A stretch of DNA of 64,000 nt, from the NCBI RefSeq assembly GCF_001279525.1, contig NZ_LGDY01000115.1, positions 10,129 to 74,128 of the forward strand, written 5' to 3'. The stretch comes from Nocardia sp. NRRL S-836. Lineage in GTDB: Bacteria; Actinomycetota; Actinomycetes; Mycobacteriales; Pseudonocardiaceae. Shown piece after piece: positions 43,671 to 53,092 of the stretch (within the stretch, counting starts at the first letter, position 1; each line of letters begins with the position of its first letter). The position numbers were made by a program, and so were the translations under genes. The notes under the pieces were generated by a model that ran no database searches, was not told where the DNA came from, and was given only the letters and a program-made list of their open reading frames with translations.

Positions 43671-44851
43671 CCACGGCGGCGTGCTTCGCGCACCTCGGCC
43701 ACGAGGTCGTGTGCGCGGACGTCGACCAGACCAAGGTCGCGGCGCTCAACGCGGGCGAGGTCTGGCTGCACGAGCCGGGGCTGCGCGAGCTGGTCGAGCA
43801 GAACGGCGAACGGTTGCGGTTCGTCGTCGGCAACCGCGAGGCGCTGTCCGATGTGGACTTCGCGTTCGTCTGCGTGCCGACGCCGACCGGTACCGACGGT
43901 GCCGCCGACCTCACGGCGGTGGAGGCGGTCATCGGTGAGGCGCCGGACGGGTGCCGGCTCGTGCTGAAATCCACCGTGCCGGTCGGGACGGCCGCGCGGT
44001 ACCCCGGCATCGTGTCCAACCCGGAGTTCCTGCGCGAGGGGCACGCGGTCGAGGACTTCCTGCGGCCGCAACGGATCGTCGTCGGCGCACGGGACGAGCG
44101 GCACGCGCGGGAGGTGGCGGCGCTCTACGCGGCGACGAACGCGCCGGTGGTGATCACCGACAACACGAGTGCCGAGCTGGTGAAGTACGCGAGCAACTGC
44201 TTCCTGGCGTTGAAGCTCTCCTACGTCAACACCCTGGCGGAGCTGTGCGAGCGGCTCGACGCCGACATCGACGGCGTCACCGAGGGCATGCGGCTCGACG
44301 ACCGGATCGGCGGGTCCTGCCTGGAGCCGGGACCGGGCTGGGGCGGGTCGTGCCTGCCCAAGGACACGCTGGCGCTGCTGGCCACCGCGCGCGAGGCCGG
44401 GGTCGGCTTTCCCACGCTGGAGGCGGCGATCACCACGAACCGCCACCAGCCGCACCGGGTCGTGGACCGGATCAGGGCCGAGACCGGGTCCTTGCGCGGC
44501 ACCAGGATCGGGCTGCTGGGGCTCACGTTCAAGGCCGGCACGAACGACCTGCGCGACTCACCGGCGCTCGCCGTCGCCGCGCTGCTCGCGGGGGAGGGCG
44601 CTCTGCTCACGGCCTACGACCCGTGCGTCAGCGCCGACCTCGACGGGATCACCGTCGTGGACAGCGCGGCCGCCGCGGCACGGGACGTGGACATGCTGGT
44701 GGTGCTGACGGAGTGGCCGGAGTTCGCCGAGCTGGACTGGCCGGAGCTCGCGCAGCACACGGCCATCCCGCGCATCCTCGACACCCGCAACGTGCTGCCG
44801 CGCGACAAGGTGACCGAGGCCGGGTTCCTGCTGGTCACGACCGGCCGCTGA
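43622..44851 (+). CDS. UDP-glucose 6-dehydrogenase
   Basis: 409 residues from GTG 43622 (RBS GGAGG). N-terminal IGVVGAGYVGLTTAACFAHL binds NAD+; KSTVPVGTA, SNPEFLREGHAVEDF and KYASNCFLALKLSYVN are family motifs; catalytic Cys244 lies in GPGWGGSCLPKD; a C-terminal UDP-binding domain ends FKAGTNDLRDSPAL. It oxidises UDP-glucose twice to UDP-glucuronate, the substrate of the UDP-xylose synthase in this operon. GDP-mannose dehydrogenase is a related alternative. It ends the first part of the operon and converges on an aldehyde dehydrogenase (17-bp overlap). Confidence 0.87.
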   Translation: MRAKRIGVVGAGYVGLTTAACFAHLGHEVVCADVDQTKVAALNAGEVWLHEPGLRELVEQNGERLRFVVGNREALSDVDFAFVCVPTPTGTDGAADLTAVEAVIGEAPDGCRLVLKSTVPVGTAARYPGIVSNPEFLREGHAVEDFLRPQRIVVGARDERHAREVAALYAATNAPVVITDNTSAELVKYASNCFLALKLSYVNTLAELCERLDADIDGVTEGMRLDDRIGGSCLEPGPGWGGSCLPKDTLALLATAREAGVGFPTLEAAITTNRHQPHRVVDRIRAETGSLRGTRIGLLGLTFKAGTNDLRDSPALAVAALLAGEGALLTAYDPCVSADLDGITVVDSAAAAARDVDMLVVLTEWPEFAELDWPELAQHTAIPRILDTRNVLPRDKVTEAGFLLVTTGR

Positions 44852-46181
44852 CCCCGAGGTGCACCACCTTCACGGTGGTCATCTCGTCCAGCAGCTCGGG
44901 TCCGTAGCCGAACCCGCTGCCCGAGGCGCCGCGCGGCTGTGCGGCGCCACCGGGTGCGCCGCCGAACACGTTGTTGACCTTCACCGTGCCGACCGGCAAT
45001 GCCCGCCACGCGCGGGCCGCGTGCTCCATCGAACCGGTCAGCACGGTGGCCGCGAGCCCGTAGTCGCCCGAGCACGCCTGGGCCAGGCCCTCGTCGAAGG
45101 TCGGCACGAGCTGCACCGGCGCCACCGGGCCGAACGTCTCCTCGCACATGATCCGCATCGCGGCCGTGCAGTCGGTCAGCACGGTCGCGGGGTAGAACGC
45201 GCCGCGGCCGGACGGGATCTCGCCACCGACCAGCGCCCGTGCCCCCGCCGTGACCGCGTCGGCGACCTGGGCGTGCACGAACTCCCGGTGCCGGACGTCG
45301 ACCAGCGGCTGCGGCTGCTCGTTCCACTCGCGCGCCAGGCGGACCAGCTCCTCCAGGAACGGCACGGCGATCGACTTGTGCACGTAGATCCGCTCGACCG
45401 ACACGCAGATCTGCCCGGCGTTCGCGAACGCCCCGAGCGCCGCCTGCGCCGCCGCCCACTTCGGGTCGACGTCGTCGTCGATCAGCAACGGGTCGTTGCC
45501 GCCGTTCTCCAGCAACAGCTTCGCGCTGGACGACGCCGCGATGGCCCGCCCGGTCGCGGTGCTGCCGACGTGCGCGACGACGTCCACGTCACCGCGCACC
45601 AGCGCGGCGCCGACCGTGCCGTCACCGACCAGCGTCTGCAGCACGCCGGACGGGAAGAGCGGGCGCAGGACCGTGTCGAGCAGCAGCCCGGTGTGCGGGC
45701 AGCGTTCGCTGGGCTTGTGCACCACGGTGTTGCCGGTGACCAGCGCCGCGCCGAGCAGGCCGCACGCCACGGCGACCGGGTCGTTCCACGGCGTCAGCGC
45801 CACCACCACGCCGCGCGGCTCGGGGATCATGAAGTCGACCGCGGTGCCGTGCAGCGACCGGCCGCGGTGCAGCGGGCCGAGCTCGGCGTACTGCGCCAGC
45901 GTGCCCGCGCCCGCGAGCACGCCCTCGCGCGCGGAGGCGAACGGCCGCCCGGTCTCGGTCTCGATCACCGTCGCCAGGTCGTCCGCCCGCGCCTTCAGCT
46001 CGGCGGCCGCCCTGGCGACCACCGCACCGCGTTCGGCCGCCGGCAGGGCCGCCCAGGACACCTGAGCCGTGCGCGCGGCGGCCAGCGCGGCGGTCACGTC
46101 GTCCTCGCCGGCTGCGGGCAGCCAGCCGACGGGCTGGTCGTCGAGGGGGCTGTGGACGTCGATGGCGTGCATGGCGGTCAT
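44835..46181 (-). CDS. NAD(P)-dependent aldehyde dehydrogenase
   Basis: 448 residues from ATG 46181 (or 46172). LTPWNDPVAVACGLLGAALV, HVGSTATGRAI, LLLENGGNDPLLIDDD (catalytic Glu) and FANAGQICVSVERIYV with Cys259 give a complete ALDH active site, and EETFGPVAPVQ follows. Slightly shorter than most ALDHs (about 480). Substrate unknown. Its start lies in a GGGCTACCC element that may be a bidirectional sigma-B-type promoter shared with the ChaB gene. It interrupts the glycan locus on the opposite strand and may not belong to it. Confidence 0.88.
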   Translation of the reverse strand: MTAMHAIDVHSPLDDQPVGWLPAAGEDDVTAALAAARTAQVSWAALPAAERGAVVARAAAELKARADDLATVIETETGRPFASAREGVLAGAGTLAQYAELGPLHRGRSLHGTAVDFMIPEPRGVVVALTPWNDPVAVACGLLGAALVTGNTVVHKPSERCPHTGLLLDTVLRPLFPSGVLQTLVGDGTVGAALVRGDVDVVAHVGSTATGRAIAASSSAKLLLENGGNDPLLIDDDVDPKWAAAQAALGAFANAGQICVSVERIYVHKSIAVPFLEELVRLAREWNEQPQPLVDVRHREFVHAQVADAVTAGARALVGGEIPSGRGAFYPATVLTDCTAAMRIMCEETFGPVAPVQLVPTFDEGLAQACSGDYGLAATVLTGSMEHAARAWRALPVGTVKVNNVFGGAPGGAAQPRGASGSGFGYGPELLDEMTTVKVVHLGVSGRS

Positions 46182-46194
46182 GTCAGCCGGGTAG
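46169..46194 (+). promoter_or_regulatory. Possible sigma-B-type promoter of the ChaB gene
   Basis: GCAT (46170-46173 region) and GGGTAG (46189-46194) spaced by about 16 bp fit GNNT-N14-16-GGGTA(C/T) except for the last base. The -10 sits in the near-palindromic GGGTAGCCC, whose complement GGGCTACCC lies 10 bases before the divergent aldehyde dehydrogenase start. Coordinates of the -35 are approximate. Confidence 0.4.
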
Positions 46195-46229
46195 CCCAGC
46201 TGAGCAGGGAGAAACCTGGGAGGAGAGTC

Positions 46230-46625
46230 ATGCCCGGACGCGAGGAACTGCCCAGCACGGTGGCCCGCTCGTCGAAGAAGGCCCAGCGCACGTGGATCAA
46301 GGCGCACGACTCGGCGGTGGAGACCTACGGCGAGGGCGAACGCGCGCACCGCACCGCGTTCTCCGCCCTCAAGCACAGCTTCGAGAAGGTCGGCGACCAC
46401 TGGGAGGCCAAGGACGAGAAGGGACCGTCCGACGCGCAGGCCGAACGCAGCACCCCTGCCCAGGGCGACACAGCCGGTGGCGTGGACGCGAACGCGAGCA
46501 AACAGCACCTCTACGACGTGGCGAAGCGGCTGGAGATCGAGGGCAGGTCGCGGATGACCAAGGACGAGCTGGTCGAGGCGATCGGCAAGGCGAACAACCG
46601 CGCGACGGCACGAGCCCGCTCGTGA
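46230..46625 (+). CDS. ChaB-family protein with C-terminal Rho_N-like motif
   Basis: 131 residues with GGGAGGAG before the ATG. Residues 1-60 match ChaB (LPSTVARSSKKAQRTWIKAH, then AHRTAFSALKHSFEKVGDHW), a small domain known from cation-transport and stress genes. A charged linker leads to a C-terminal helical motif AKRLEIEGRSRMTKDEL resembling the Rho N-terminal/SAP-like domain; nearly the same motif ends the proteins at 57030 and 58031. Its stop overlaps the next start (GTGA). DNA or RNA binding under stress is plausible. Confidence 0.82.
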   Translation: MPGREELPSTVARSSKKAQRTWIKAHDSAVETYGEGERAHRTAFSALKHSFEKVGDHWEAKDEKGPSDAQAERSTPAQGDTAGGVDANASKQHLYDVAKRLEIEGRSRMTKDELVEAIGKANNRATARARS

Positions 46626-47614
46626 AGGTCGTCGTCACCGGCGCGACCGGCAACGTCGGCACCGCCCTGCTGCGCAGGCTCGCCCGGGAGCCCGACATCG
46701 AGGTGCACGGCATCTCGCGCCGCCGTCCCGGCAACGCCGAGCCCTACCGCGGCGTGCGGTGGACCCCCGTCGACATCGGCCGGCCGGGCGCGGAGGAGGT
46801 GCTCACGTCCGCGTTCGAGAACGCAGACGCGGTCGTGCACCTGGCGTGGCTGATCCAGCCGTCCCACGACGAACGGGAGCTGTACCGCACGAACGTCGCC
46901 GGCTCGTCGCGCGTGTTCACCGCCGCCGTCGAGGCGGGCGTCGGGCACCTGGTGCACATGTCGTCGGTCGGCGCGTACTCGCCGGGCCCGAAGGACCGCC
47001 GCGTCGACGAGTCGTGGCCGGTCAGGGGAGTGCGCACGTCGTTCTACAGCAGGCACAAGGCCGCGGTGGAACACCTGCTGGGCCAGTTCGAGTCCCAGCT
47101 GCTGATCTCCCGGCCGCGGCCCGGCCTGATCCTGCAGTCCGACGCCGGGTCCGAGATCCGCGACTACTTCCTCGGCAGCCTGGTGCCGCGGTGGCTGTTC
47201 CGGCACCGGATCCCGGTGCTGCCGCTGCCGCCCGGCATGGTGCTGCAGTTCGTCCACGCCGACGACGTGGCCGACGGGCTGGCACGCATTCTGCGGCAGC
47301 GACCGCACGGCGGGGTGAACCTCGTGGCGGAGCCGGTCGTCACTCCCCGTGTTCTCGCGGACGTCCTCGGCGGACGGCACGTCCCCGTGCCGGCACGGCT
47401 GATGCGCCTCCTTGCGAACGTGTCGTGGCTGCTGCGCCTGCAACCCACCCCGCCCGGCTGGGTGGACCTGGCGCTGGCATCGCCGCTGCTCGACGCGTCG
47501 CGGGCGCGTGACGAGCTCGGCTGGGAGCCGGCGGTCGACTCGCGGGAAGCACTTCGCGCCCTCGTCCGAGGTATCGCCGCCGGTCAGGAGGTTGACCCCA
47601 GCCCCGTCCTCTGA
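46622..47614 (+). CDS. NAD-dependent epimerase/dehydratase-family protein
   Basis: 330 residues from GTG 46622. N-terminal VVTGATGNVGTALLRRLA binds NAD(P); SSVGAYSPG and YSRHKAAVEHLL hold the Tyr-x3-Lys site (YSRHK); RPGLILQSDAG and FVHADDVADGLARIL follow. This is an atypical extended SDR; the substrate is not clear. It follows the ChaB gene with translational coupling and precedes gmhB. It does not look like HldD, so it is not an obvious heptose epimerase. Confidence 0.82.
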   Translation: MKVVVTGATGNVGTALLRRLAREPDIEVHGISRRRPGNAEPYRGVRWTPVDIGRPGAEEVLTSAFENADAVVHLAWLIQPSHDERELYRTNVAGSSRVFTAAVEAGVGHLVHMSSVGAYSPGPKDRRVDESWPVRGVRTSFYSRHKAAVEHLLGQFESQLLISRPRPGLILQSDAGSEIRDYFLGSLVPRWLFRHRIPVLPLPPGMVLQFVHADDVADGLARILRQRPHGGVNLVAEPVVTPRVLADVLGGRHVPVPARLMRLLANVSWLLRLQPTPPGWVDLALASPLLDASRARDELGWEPAVDSREALRALVRGIAAGQEVDPSPVL

Positions 47615-47676
47615 TCGGGGGAGAAGCGCTTCGCCGAGTAGCGTTTCAAGCCGTCGTTCTCGGCTAAATCTCCTAT

Positions 47677-48192
47677 ATGGACGGGACTTTCGACGCGGTC
47701 CTCTTCGACCGTGATGGCACGCTCATCCGGGACGTCCCGTACAACGGCGACCCGAGTGCGGTGACACCCATGCCGGGTGCCCGGGAAGTGCTGCGCGACC
47801 TGCGCGAACGCGGCCTGCGCACCGGGGTCGTGAGCAACCAGTCGGGCATCGGCCGCGGCCTGCTCACCCGCGCGCAGGTCGACGCCGTGAACGCACGGGT
47901 CGAGGAACTGCTCGGCCCGTTCGGCACCTGGCAGATCTGCCCGCACGCACCCGACGAGGGCTGCGCGTGCCGCAAACCGGCTCCCGGCATGGTGCTGGCC
48001 GCGTGCGAGGCGCTCGGCGTCAGCCCGCGGCGCACCCTGTTCGTCGGCGACATCGGCGCGGACGTCGAGGCCGCGCAGGCGGCCGGCGCGGTCCCGCTGC
48101 TGGTGCCCACCCAGGTGACCAGGCCGGAAGAGGTCTCCAGCGCGCCACACACCGCCACCGACCTGCTGGCCGTGCTGGAGCTGGCCCGATGA
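47677..48192 (+). CDS. gmhB: D-glycero-beta-D-manno-heptose 1,7-bisphosphate 7-phosphatase
   Basis: 171-residue HAD-IIIA phosphatase. D11 and D13 in LFDRDGTLIRD form the catalytic pair; SNQSGIGRGLLT is motif II; the zinc loop CPHAPDEGCACRKPAPG has the Cys/His spacing of GmhB; VGDIGADVEAA is motif IV. It removes the 7-phosphate between the kinase and adenylyltransferase steps of HldE, encoded further down this operon. It starts the second operon; sequence GGCTAAAT just upstream could be its -10. Stop overlaps the next ATG. Confidence 0.9.
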   Translation: MDGTFDAVLFDRDGTLIRDVPYNGDPSAVTPMPGAREVLRDLRERGLRTGVVSNQSGIGRGLLTRAQVDAVNARVEELLGPFGTWQICPHAPDEGCACRKPAPGMVLAACEALGVSPRRTLFVGDIGADVEAAQAAGAVPLLVPTQVTRPEEVSSAPHTATDLLAVLELAR

Positions 48193-49172
48193 GGACGCTG
48201 GTGGCTCGGCTCGACAGCGATGGAGACGTACTGCTGGCCGGACCGGCGGTCCGTGCGGCCGCGGCGGCGGGCGAGGTCGTGCTGCTGTGCGGTCCGAACG
48301 GCGTCAGGGCGGCGGAGCTGCTGCCGGGCGTGAGCCGGATCGTCGAGTGGGAGTGCCCGTGGATCGTCAACCCGGCGTCGGAGGTGCGCCCGGTCGACAT
48401 CGAGGCCGTCATCGCGCTGGTGCACGGCGTTCGCGCCGACGTGGCATTGGTGCTGACCTCGTTCCACCAGAGCCCGTTGCCCACCGCTCTGCTGCTGCGC
48501 CTCGCCGGGGTGCCGCGGATCGTGGCGCGGTCGACCGACTACCCCGGTTCGCTGCTGGACGTGCGGCTGCGCGACGACCCGGACGTGCCGGAGGCGCAAC
48601 GGGCGCTGGAGGTCGCGCGGGCCGCGGGGTTCGAGCTGCCGGAGGGTGACGACGGCCGGCTCGCCGTCCTCGACCCGCCGCGGACGAGCCTGGAGGGTCC
48701 GTACGTGGTGGTGCACCCCGGTGCGACGGCACCTGCCCGCACCTGGTCACCCGACCGGTGGGCCAAGGCGGTGGTCGCGCTGACCGCCGCAGGGCACCGG
48801 GTGGTCGTGACCGGCGGGCCGGACGAGGTCGAGCTGACCGGCCACGTCGCCGGCGCGTGCGGAACCGACCTGGGCGGGCGCACCGACTTCCGCGAGCTGT
48901 CCGGGGTGCTGGCCGGTGCCGACGCGGTCGTCGTCGGCAACACCGGGCCCGCCCACCTCGCGGTCGCCGTCGGCACACCGGTCGTGTCGCTGTTCGCGCC
49001 GGTCGTGCCCGCCACCCGCTGGGCGCCGCACGGCAAGCACGTGCTGCTCGGCGACCAGAACGCACCGTGCCGGGGCACCAGGGCGCGCGAGTGCCCGGTG
49101 CCCGGCCACCCCTGTCTCGACCAGATCGACCCGGCCGCCGTCGTCGCCGCGGTCGCGGAGGTGACGGCGTGA
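48189..49172 (+). CDS. GT9-family glycosyltransferase (heptosyltransferase type)
   Basis: 327 residues. GT-B fold of GT9: MRTLVARLDSDGDVLLAGPA, VVVHPGATAPARTWSPDRWA, RVVVTGGPDEVELT, and VVVGNTGPAHLAVAVGTPVV with the nucleotide site. Expected donor is ADP-heptose made by the neighbouring GmhA-HldE-GmhB. Starts 4 bases before the gmhB stop, ends 4 bases into the next gene. No low-complexity insert, unlike the GT9 at 42324. Confidence 0.87.
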   Translation: MRTLVARLDSDGDVLLAGPAVRAAAAAGEVVLLCGPNGVRAAELLPGVSRIVEWECPWIVNPASEVRPVDIEAVIALVHGVRADVALVLTSFHQSPLPTALLLRLAGVPRIVARSTDYPGSLLDVRLRDDPDVPEAQRALEVARAAGFELPEGDDGRLAVLDPPRTSLEGPYVVVHPGATAPARTWSPDRWAKAVVALTAAGHRVVVTGGPDEVELTGHVAGACGTDLGGRTDFRELSGVLAGADAVVVGNTGPAHLAVAVGTPVVSLFAPVVPATRWAPHGKHVLLGDQNAPCRGTRARECPVPGHPCLDQIDPAAVVAAVAEVTA

Positions 49173-50032
49173 GGATCCTGCTGTGGCACGTCCACGGTTC
49201 GTGGACGCATTCGTTCGTCCAGGGTGGGCACGAGTACCTCATCCCGGGGCCGCCGGAGGGCATCGGGCTCGCGGGCCGGCCGTGGGCCGCCCGCGAGGTG
49301 TCACTGTCCGAAGTGGACCCGGATGTCGCCGTGGTGCAGCGCGTGGAGGAGCTTTCCGAGGTGCCGCGCGGCATCCCGGTCGTGTACCTGGAGCACAACA
49401 CGCCCAAGGCACCGGCCCAGCGGCACCCGCTGGCCGACTGGGACGGGACGCTGGTCCACGTCACCCACTTCAACGACCTGATGTGGGACTGCGGAAACAC
49501 CCGCACGGTCGTGATCGAGCACGGCGTCGTCGATCCGGGGCCGCTCTACACCGGCGAGCTGCCGCGAGCGGCGGCCGTGATCAACGAACCGGTGCGGCGC
49601 GGCCGGATCGTGGGCACCGACCTGCTGCCGCGGTTCGACCCGATCGACGTGTTCGGCATGGGCACCGAGGAGATCGGCGGCATAGGCGACCACGACCTGC
49701 CGTCGCTGCACCGGGAGCTCGCGCGCCGCCGCGTCTACGTGCACACGCCGCGCTGGACCTCGCTGGGACTCTCGCTGCTGGAAGCGATGCACATCGGCAT
49801 GCCCGTGGTCGCGTTGGCGTGCACGGAGGCGGTGCGCGCAGTGCCACCCGGAGCCGGTGTGGTGTCAACGGATGTGGAGGAACTGGTGCGTGCGGTGCGA
49901 GAGCTGGTCGCTGATCCGGCTCTCGCGCAGGAGATGGGCAAACGGGCTCGTGAGCACGCGTTGGCCCGGTACGGGCTCGAGGCGTTCCTGCGGAGCTGGG
50001 ACGTGGTGCTGAAGGAGGTGTGGGTCGGATGA
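49169..50032 (+). CDS. Short GT4-like glycosyltransferase
   Basis: 287 residues from GTG 49169. C-terminal half has the GT4 donor-site pattern: [27 protein letters not shown] with the Glu in [10 protein letters not shown], then a helical tail. The N-terminal domain is short ([20 protein letters not shown]) and lacks the usual long acceptor lobe. Substrate unknown. Overlaps both neighbours by 4 bases. Confidence 0.78.
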   Translation: MRILLWHVHGSWTHSFVQGGHEYLIPGPPEGIGLAGRPWAAREVSLSEVDPDVAVVQRVEELSEVPRGIPVVYLEHNTPKAPAQRHPLADWDGTLVHVTHFNDLMWDCGNTRTVVIEHGVVDPGPLYTGELPRAAAVINEPVRRGRIVGTDLLPRFDPIDVFGMGTEEIGGIGDHDLPSLHRELARRRVYVHTPRWTSLGLSLLEAMHIGMPVVALACTEAVRAVPPGAGVVSTDVEELVRAVRELVADPALAQEMGKRAREHALARYGLEAFLRSWDVVLKEVWVG

Positions 50033-51246
50033 GAATCGCAATGGTCTCTGAGCACGCCAGCCCGCTCGCCACATTGGGCGGCGCGGACGCGGGCGGTCAG
50101 AACGTGCACGTCGCCGCACTGGCGGCAGCGCTGGTGCGGCGGGGGCACGACGTCGTCGTCCACACCCGCCGCGACCGCGAGGCGTTGCCCGACCGGGTGC
50201 GGACCCCGGACGGGTACGAGGTCGTGCACGTGCCCGCCGGGCCACCGCACGAGGTGCCCAAGGACGAGCTCCTGCCGCACATGACGGAGTTCGGCCGGCA
50301 CCTGCTGGAGGACTGGCGGGAGCAGCGGCCCGACGTGGTGCACAGCCACTTCTGGATGTCCGGCCTCGCCTCCGCGCTCGCCGCCCGGCGCTCGCGCGTC
50401 CCGGTCGTGCACACCTACCACGCGCTCGGCACCGTGAAGCGCCGCCACCAGGGCGACCGCGACACCAGCCCGCGGCAACGGGTCGCGGTGGAGCGGCTGG
50501 TCGGGCACGAGGTGGCCGCCATCGCCGCGACCTGCGAGGACGAGGTGCGCGAGCTGCTCGACATGGGGCTGCGCCGCGACAAGATCACGATCGTGCCCTG
50601 CGGCGTCGACCCCGACCTGTTCGACGTGGCCGGCCCGGTGGCACCCCGCTCGGCACCGCACCGGATCGTGTCCGTCGGCAGGCTGTTGCCGCGCAAGGGT
50701 TTCGACGACCTGCTCGCCGCGCTGCCGCTGGTGCCCGGCACCGAGCTGGTGATCGCGGGCGGACCGCGCGACCTCACCACCGATCCCGAGGCACGACGGC
50801 TCACCGCGGTCGCGGAGTCGCTCGGTGTCGCCGACCGCGTCCACCTCGCCGGACAGGTCGCCCGCGCCGACATGCCCGCGTTGCTGCGTTCCGCCGACAT
50901 CGTGGCGTGCGTGCCCTGGTACGAGCCGTTCGGCATCGTGCCGTTGGAGGCAATGGCGTGCGGCGTCCCGGTCGTGGCGTCGGCGGTCGGCGGTCTGACC
51001 GACACCGTTGTGGACGGCGTGACCGGTGTCCTCACCGAGCCCCGCGACCCGCGCGCCCTCGGCCGGGTGCTGCGCAGGCTGCTGGCCGACCCGTCACGCC
51101 GCGCGGCCTACGGCATGTCCGGCCGGGACCGGGTCGAGGCCAGGTACACCTGGGACGGCGTCGCGGCCCGCACGGAGCTCGTCTACCAGAGCCTGGCCGC
51201 GACCGGACGGCTCGCCGCCACCGACCGGATGGCGGTGGCCCGGTGA
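50029..51246 (+). CDS. GT4-family glycosyltransferase
   Basis: 405 residues from ATG 50029 (AAGGAGG 13 bases upstream). Full [22 protein letters not shown] and [13 protein letters not shown] in the acceptor lobe; [17 protein letters not shown] and [20 protein letters not shown] (EX7E donor motif) in the donor lobe. It resembles the sucrose-phosphate-synthase/trehalose-type GT4 group. It probably builds the heptose-containing glycan. Overlaps gmhA start by 4 bases. Confidence 0.88.
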   Translation: MRIAMVSEHASPLATLGGADAGGQNVHVAALAAALVRRGHDVVVHTRRDREALPDRVRTPDGYEVVHVPAGPPHEVPKDELLPHMTEFGRHLLEDWREQRPDVVHSHFWMSGLASALAARRSRVPVVHTYHALGTVKRRHQGDRDTSPRQRVAVERLVGHEVAAIAATCEDEVRELLDMGLRRDKITIVPCGVDPDLFDVAGPVAPRSAPHRIVSVGRLLPRKGFDDLLAALPLVPGTELVIAGGPRDLTTDPEARRLTAVAESLGVADRVHLAGQVARADMPALLRSADIVACVPWYEPFGIVPLEAMACGVPVVASAVGGLTDTVVDGVTGVLTEPRDPRALGRVLRRLLADPSRRAAYGMSGRDRVEARYTWDGVAARTELVYQSLAATGRLAATDRMAVAR

Positions 51247-51818
51247 CCCTCGAAAGCCACCTCGCCGGCCTGAACGAGACGCTGGCCGGCCTGCAGGCCC
51301 AGGCCTCGCGCGTGCACCGCTGGGGAGCCCGCCTCGCCCGGCTGCTGTCCTCCGACGGCCGGTTGCTGGTCGCGGGCAACGGCGGGTCCGCCGCCGAGGC
51401 GCAGCACCTGACCGCCGAGCTCGTCGGCCGCTACCGGCACGACCGGCGGCCGTTCTCCGCGCTGGCGTTGACCGCGGAGACCTCCAGCATCACCGCGATC
51501 GCCAACGACTACGGCTACGACCAGGTGTTCGCGCGCCAGGTGCTCGCGCACGCCCGGCCCGACGACGTGGTCCTGCTGCTGTCGACGAGCGGCAAGAGCC
51601 CGAACCTGCTGGAGGCGGCACGGGCCGGCCGGGAGGCGGGGGCGAACGTGTGGGCGCTGACCGGGCCGGTGCCGAACCCGCTGGCGGCGCTCGCGGACGA
51701 CACGCTGTCGTTGCCGGGCGACCCGTGCCACGTGCAGGAGGCGCAGCTGGTCGTGGTGCACGCGCTGTGCGAGGCCTTCGAGGCGGCGCTGCAGTCCGCG
51801 AACCGGAGGGCGTCGTGA
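51243..51818 (+). CDS. gmhA: Sedoheptulose-7-phosphate isomerase (phosphoheptose isomerase)
   Basis: 191-residue SIS-domain protein. [20 protein letters not shown] is the GmhA signature, followed by [19 protein letters not shown] and [18 protein letters not shown] with the catalytic His/Glu. It converts sedoheptulose 7-phosphate to D-glycero-D-manno-heptose 7-phosphate, the first heptose step. GTG start overlaps the GT4 stop; its stop overlaps hldE. Confidence 0.92.
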   Translation: MTLESHLAGLNETLAGLQAQASRVHRWGARLARLLSSDGRLLVAGNGGSAAEAQHLTAELVGRYRHDRRPFSALALTAETSSITAIANDYGYDQVFARQVLAHARPDDVVLLLSTSGKSPNLLEAARAGREAGANVWALTGPVPNPLAALADDTLSLPGDPCHVQEAQLVVVHALCEAFEAALQSANRRAS

Positions 51819-53092
51819 AGCTGGTCGTCGTGGGAGACGCGCTGCTCGACGTCGACATCACCGGCACCGTCACCAGGGTCTGCCCGGACGCGCCCGCGCC
51901 CGTGCTGGACGTGGCCGACGAGCACGCCAGGGCCGGCGGTGCCGCACTGGCCGCGACCATGGCGGCCCGCGACGGCCTCGACGTGACGCTGGTCAGCGCG
52001 CTGTCCGACGACGAGGCGGGACAGCGGCTGCGCGGTCTGATCGACGTGCCCACGGTGCTCGGGCGGTGCGGACCGGTGCCGGTGAAGACCCGGCTGCGCA
52101 GCGGTGGAACCTCGCTGGCGCGCGTGGACCGCGGTGGCAGCGGTGCGCCGCCACAGGTCACCGACGAGATGCTCGACGCCGTGCTGGCGGCGGACTTCGT
52201 GCTCGCCTCCGACTACGGCCGCGGCCTGCTGCGCGACGAACGCCTCCGCTCGGTGCTGACCCGCGTGCCGGTGGTGTGGGACCCGCACCCGCGCGGTCCG
52301 CGGCCGGTGCCCGGCGTGCGGCTCGCGACGCCCAACCTCCCGGAGGCCACCGCGTTCAGCGGCACCGCGGACGCCGAGCAGGCCGCGCGCATGCTCCGCG
52401 AGACGTGGCAGGCGCGGTGCGTGGTCGTGACGCTCGGCAAGTCCGGTGCGCTGCTCCACTGTGGAGGGACGCCGGTCGCCGTGCCCGCGCCGGTGGTCCC
52501 GGCGTCGGACCCGTGCGGCGCGGGGGACCGGTTCGCCGTCGCGGTGACCGCGCGGCTCGCCCGGGGTGCCGCACCGGACGACGCCGTGGCCGACGCGGTG
52601 GCCTGTGCGGCGGAGTTCCTGGCGCAGGGCGGGGTGTCCGGCATGCGCGCACAACCGGCGTCCACCGTGGACGAGGTGCGCAGGCGGGGCGGGGTCGTGG
52701 TCGCCACCGGCGGCTGCTTCGACGTCCTGCACCCCGGCCACGTGCGGATGCTCGCGGCGGCACGGGCGCTGGGCGACTGCCTGGTGGTGTGCCTGAACTC
52801 CGACCAGTCGGTGCGGCGCCTCAAGGGCGAGCACCGGCCGGTCAACGGCCAGGCCGAGCGGATCGAGGTGCTCAAGGCGCTGGAGTCCGTGGACGACGTG
52901 GTCGTGTTCGGCGAGGACACCCCGGAGAACGTCCTGGGCCGGCTGCGCCCGGACATCTGGGTGAAGGGCGGTGACTACACCGCCGAACTGCTTCCGGAGA
53001 CCGCGGTGGTGCGGCGCTGGGGCGGGCGCACCGTCGTCGTGCCCTACCACCGCGGCCATTCGACGACCGAGATCCTGTCGAGGAGGGCTTGA
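51815..53092 (+). CDS. hldE: Bifunctional heptose-7-phosphate kinase / heptose-1-phosphate adenylyltransferase
   Basis: 425 residues. The N-terminal PfkB/ribokinase domain (1-285) has GDALLDVDITGTV and the anion-hole motif DPCGAGDRFAVAV with catalytic D238. The C-terminal nucleotidyltransferase has GGCFDVLHPGHVRML (HxGH) and WVKGGDYTAE. It makes heptose 1,7-bisphosphate and, after GmhB, ADP-D-glycero-beta-D-manno-heptose. Length is below E. coli HldE (477), mostly from the kinase part. Translationally coupled to gmhA and the SDR gene. Confidence 0.92.
   Translation: MKLVVVGDALLDVDITGTVTRVCPDAPAPVLDVADEHARAGGAALAATMAARDGLDVTLVSALSDDEAGQRLRGLIDVPTVLGRCGPVPVKTRLRSGGTSLARVDRGGSGAPPQVTDEMLDAVLAADFVLASDYGRGLLRDERLRSVLTRVPVVWDPHPRGPRPVPGVRLATPNLPEATAFSGTADAEQAARMLRETWQARCVVVTLGKSGALLHCGGTPVAVPAPVVPASDPCGAGDRFAVAVTARLARGAAPDDAVADAVACAAEFLAQGGVSGMRAQPASTVDEVRRRGGVVVATGGCFDVLHPGHVRMLAAARALGDCLVVCLNSDQSVRRLKGEHRPVNGQAERIEVLKALESVDDVVVFGEDTPENVLGRLRPDIWVKGGDYTAELLPETAVVRRWGGRTVVVPYHRGHSTTEILSRRA

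Noticed and set aside
46622..47614. HldD (ADP-heptose 6-epimerase)
   Set aside because: It lacks the characteristic HldD N-terminal and active-site segments; kept as an unspecified epimerase-family protein.
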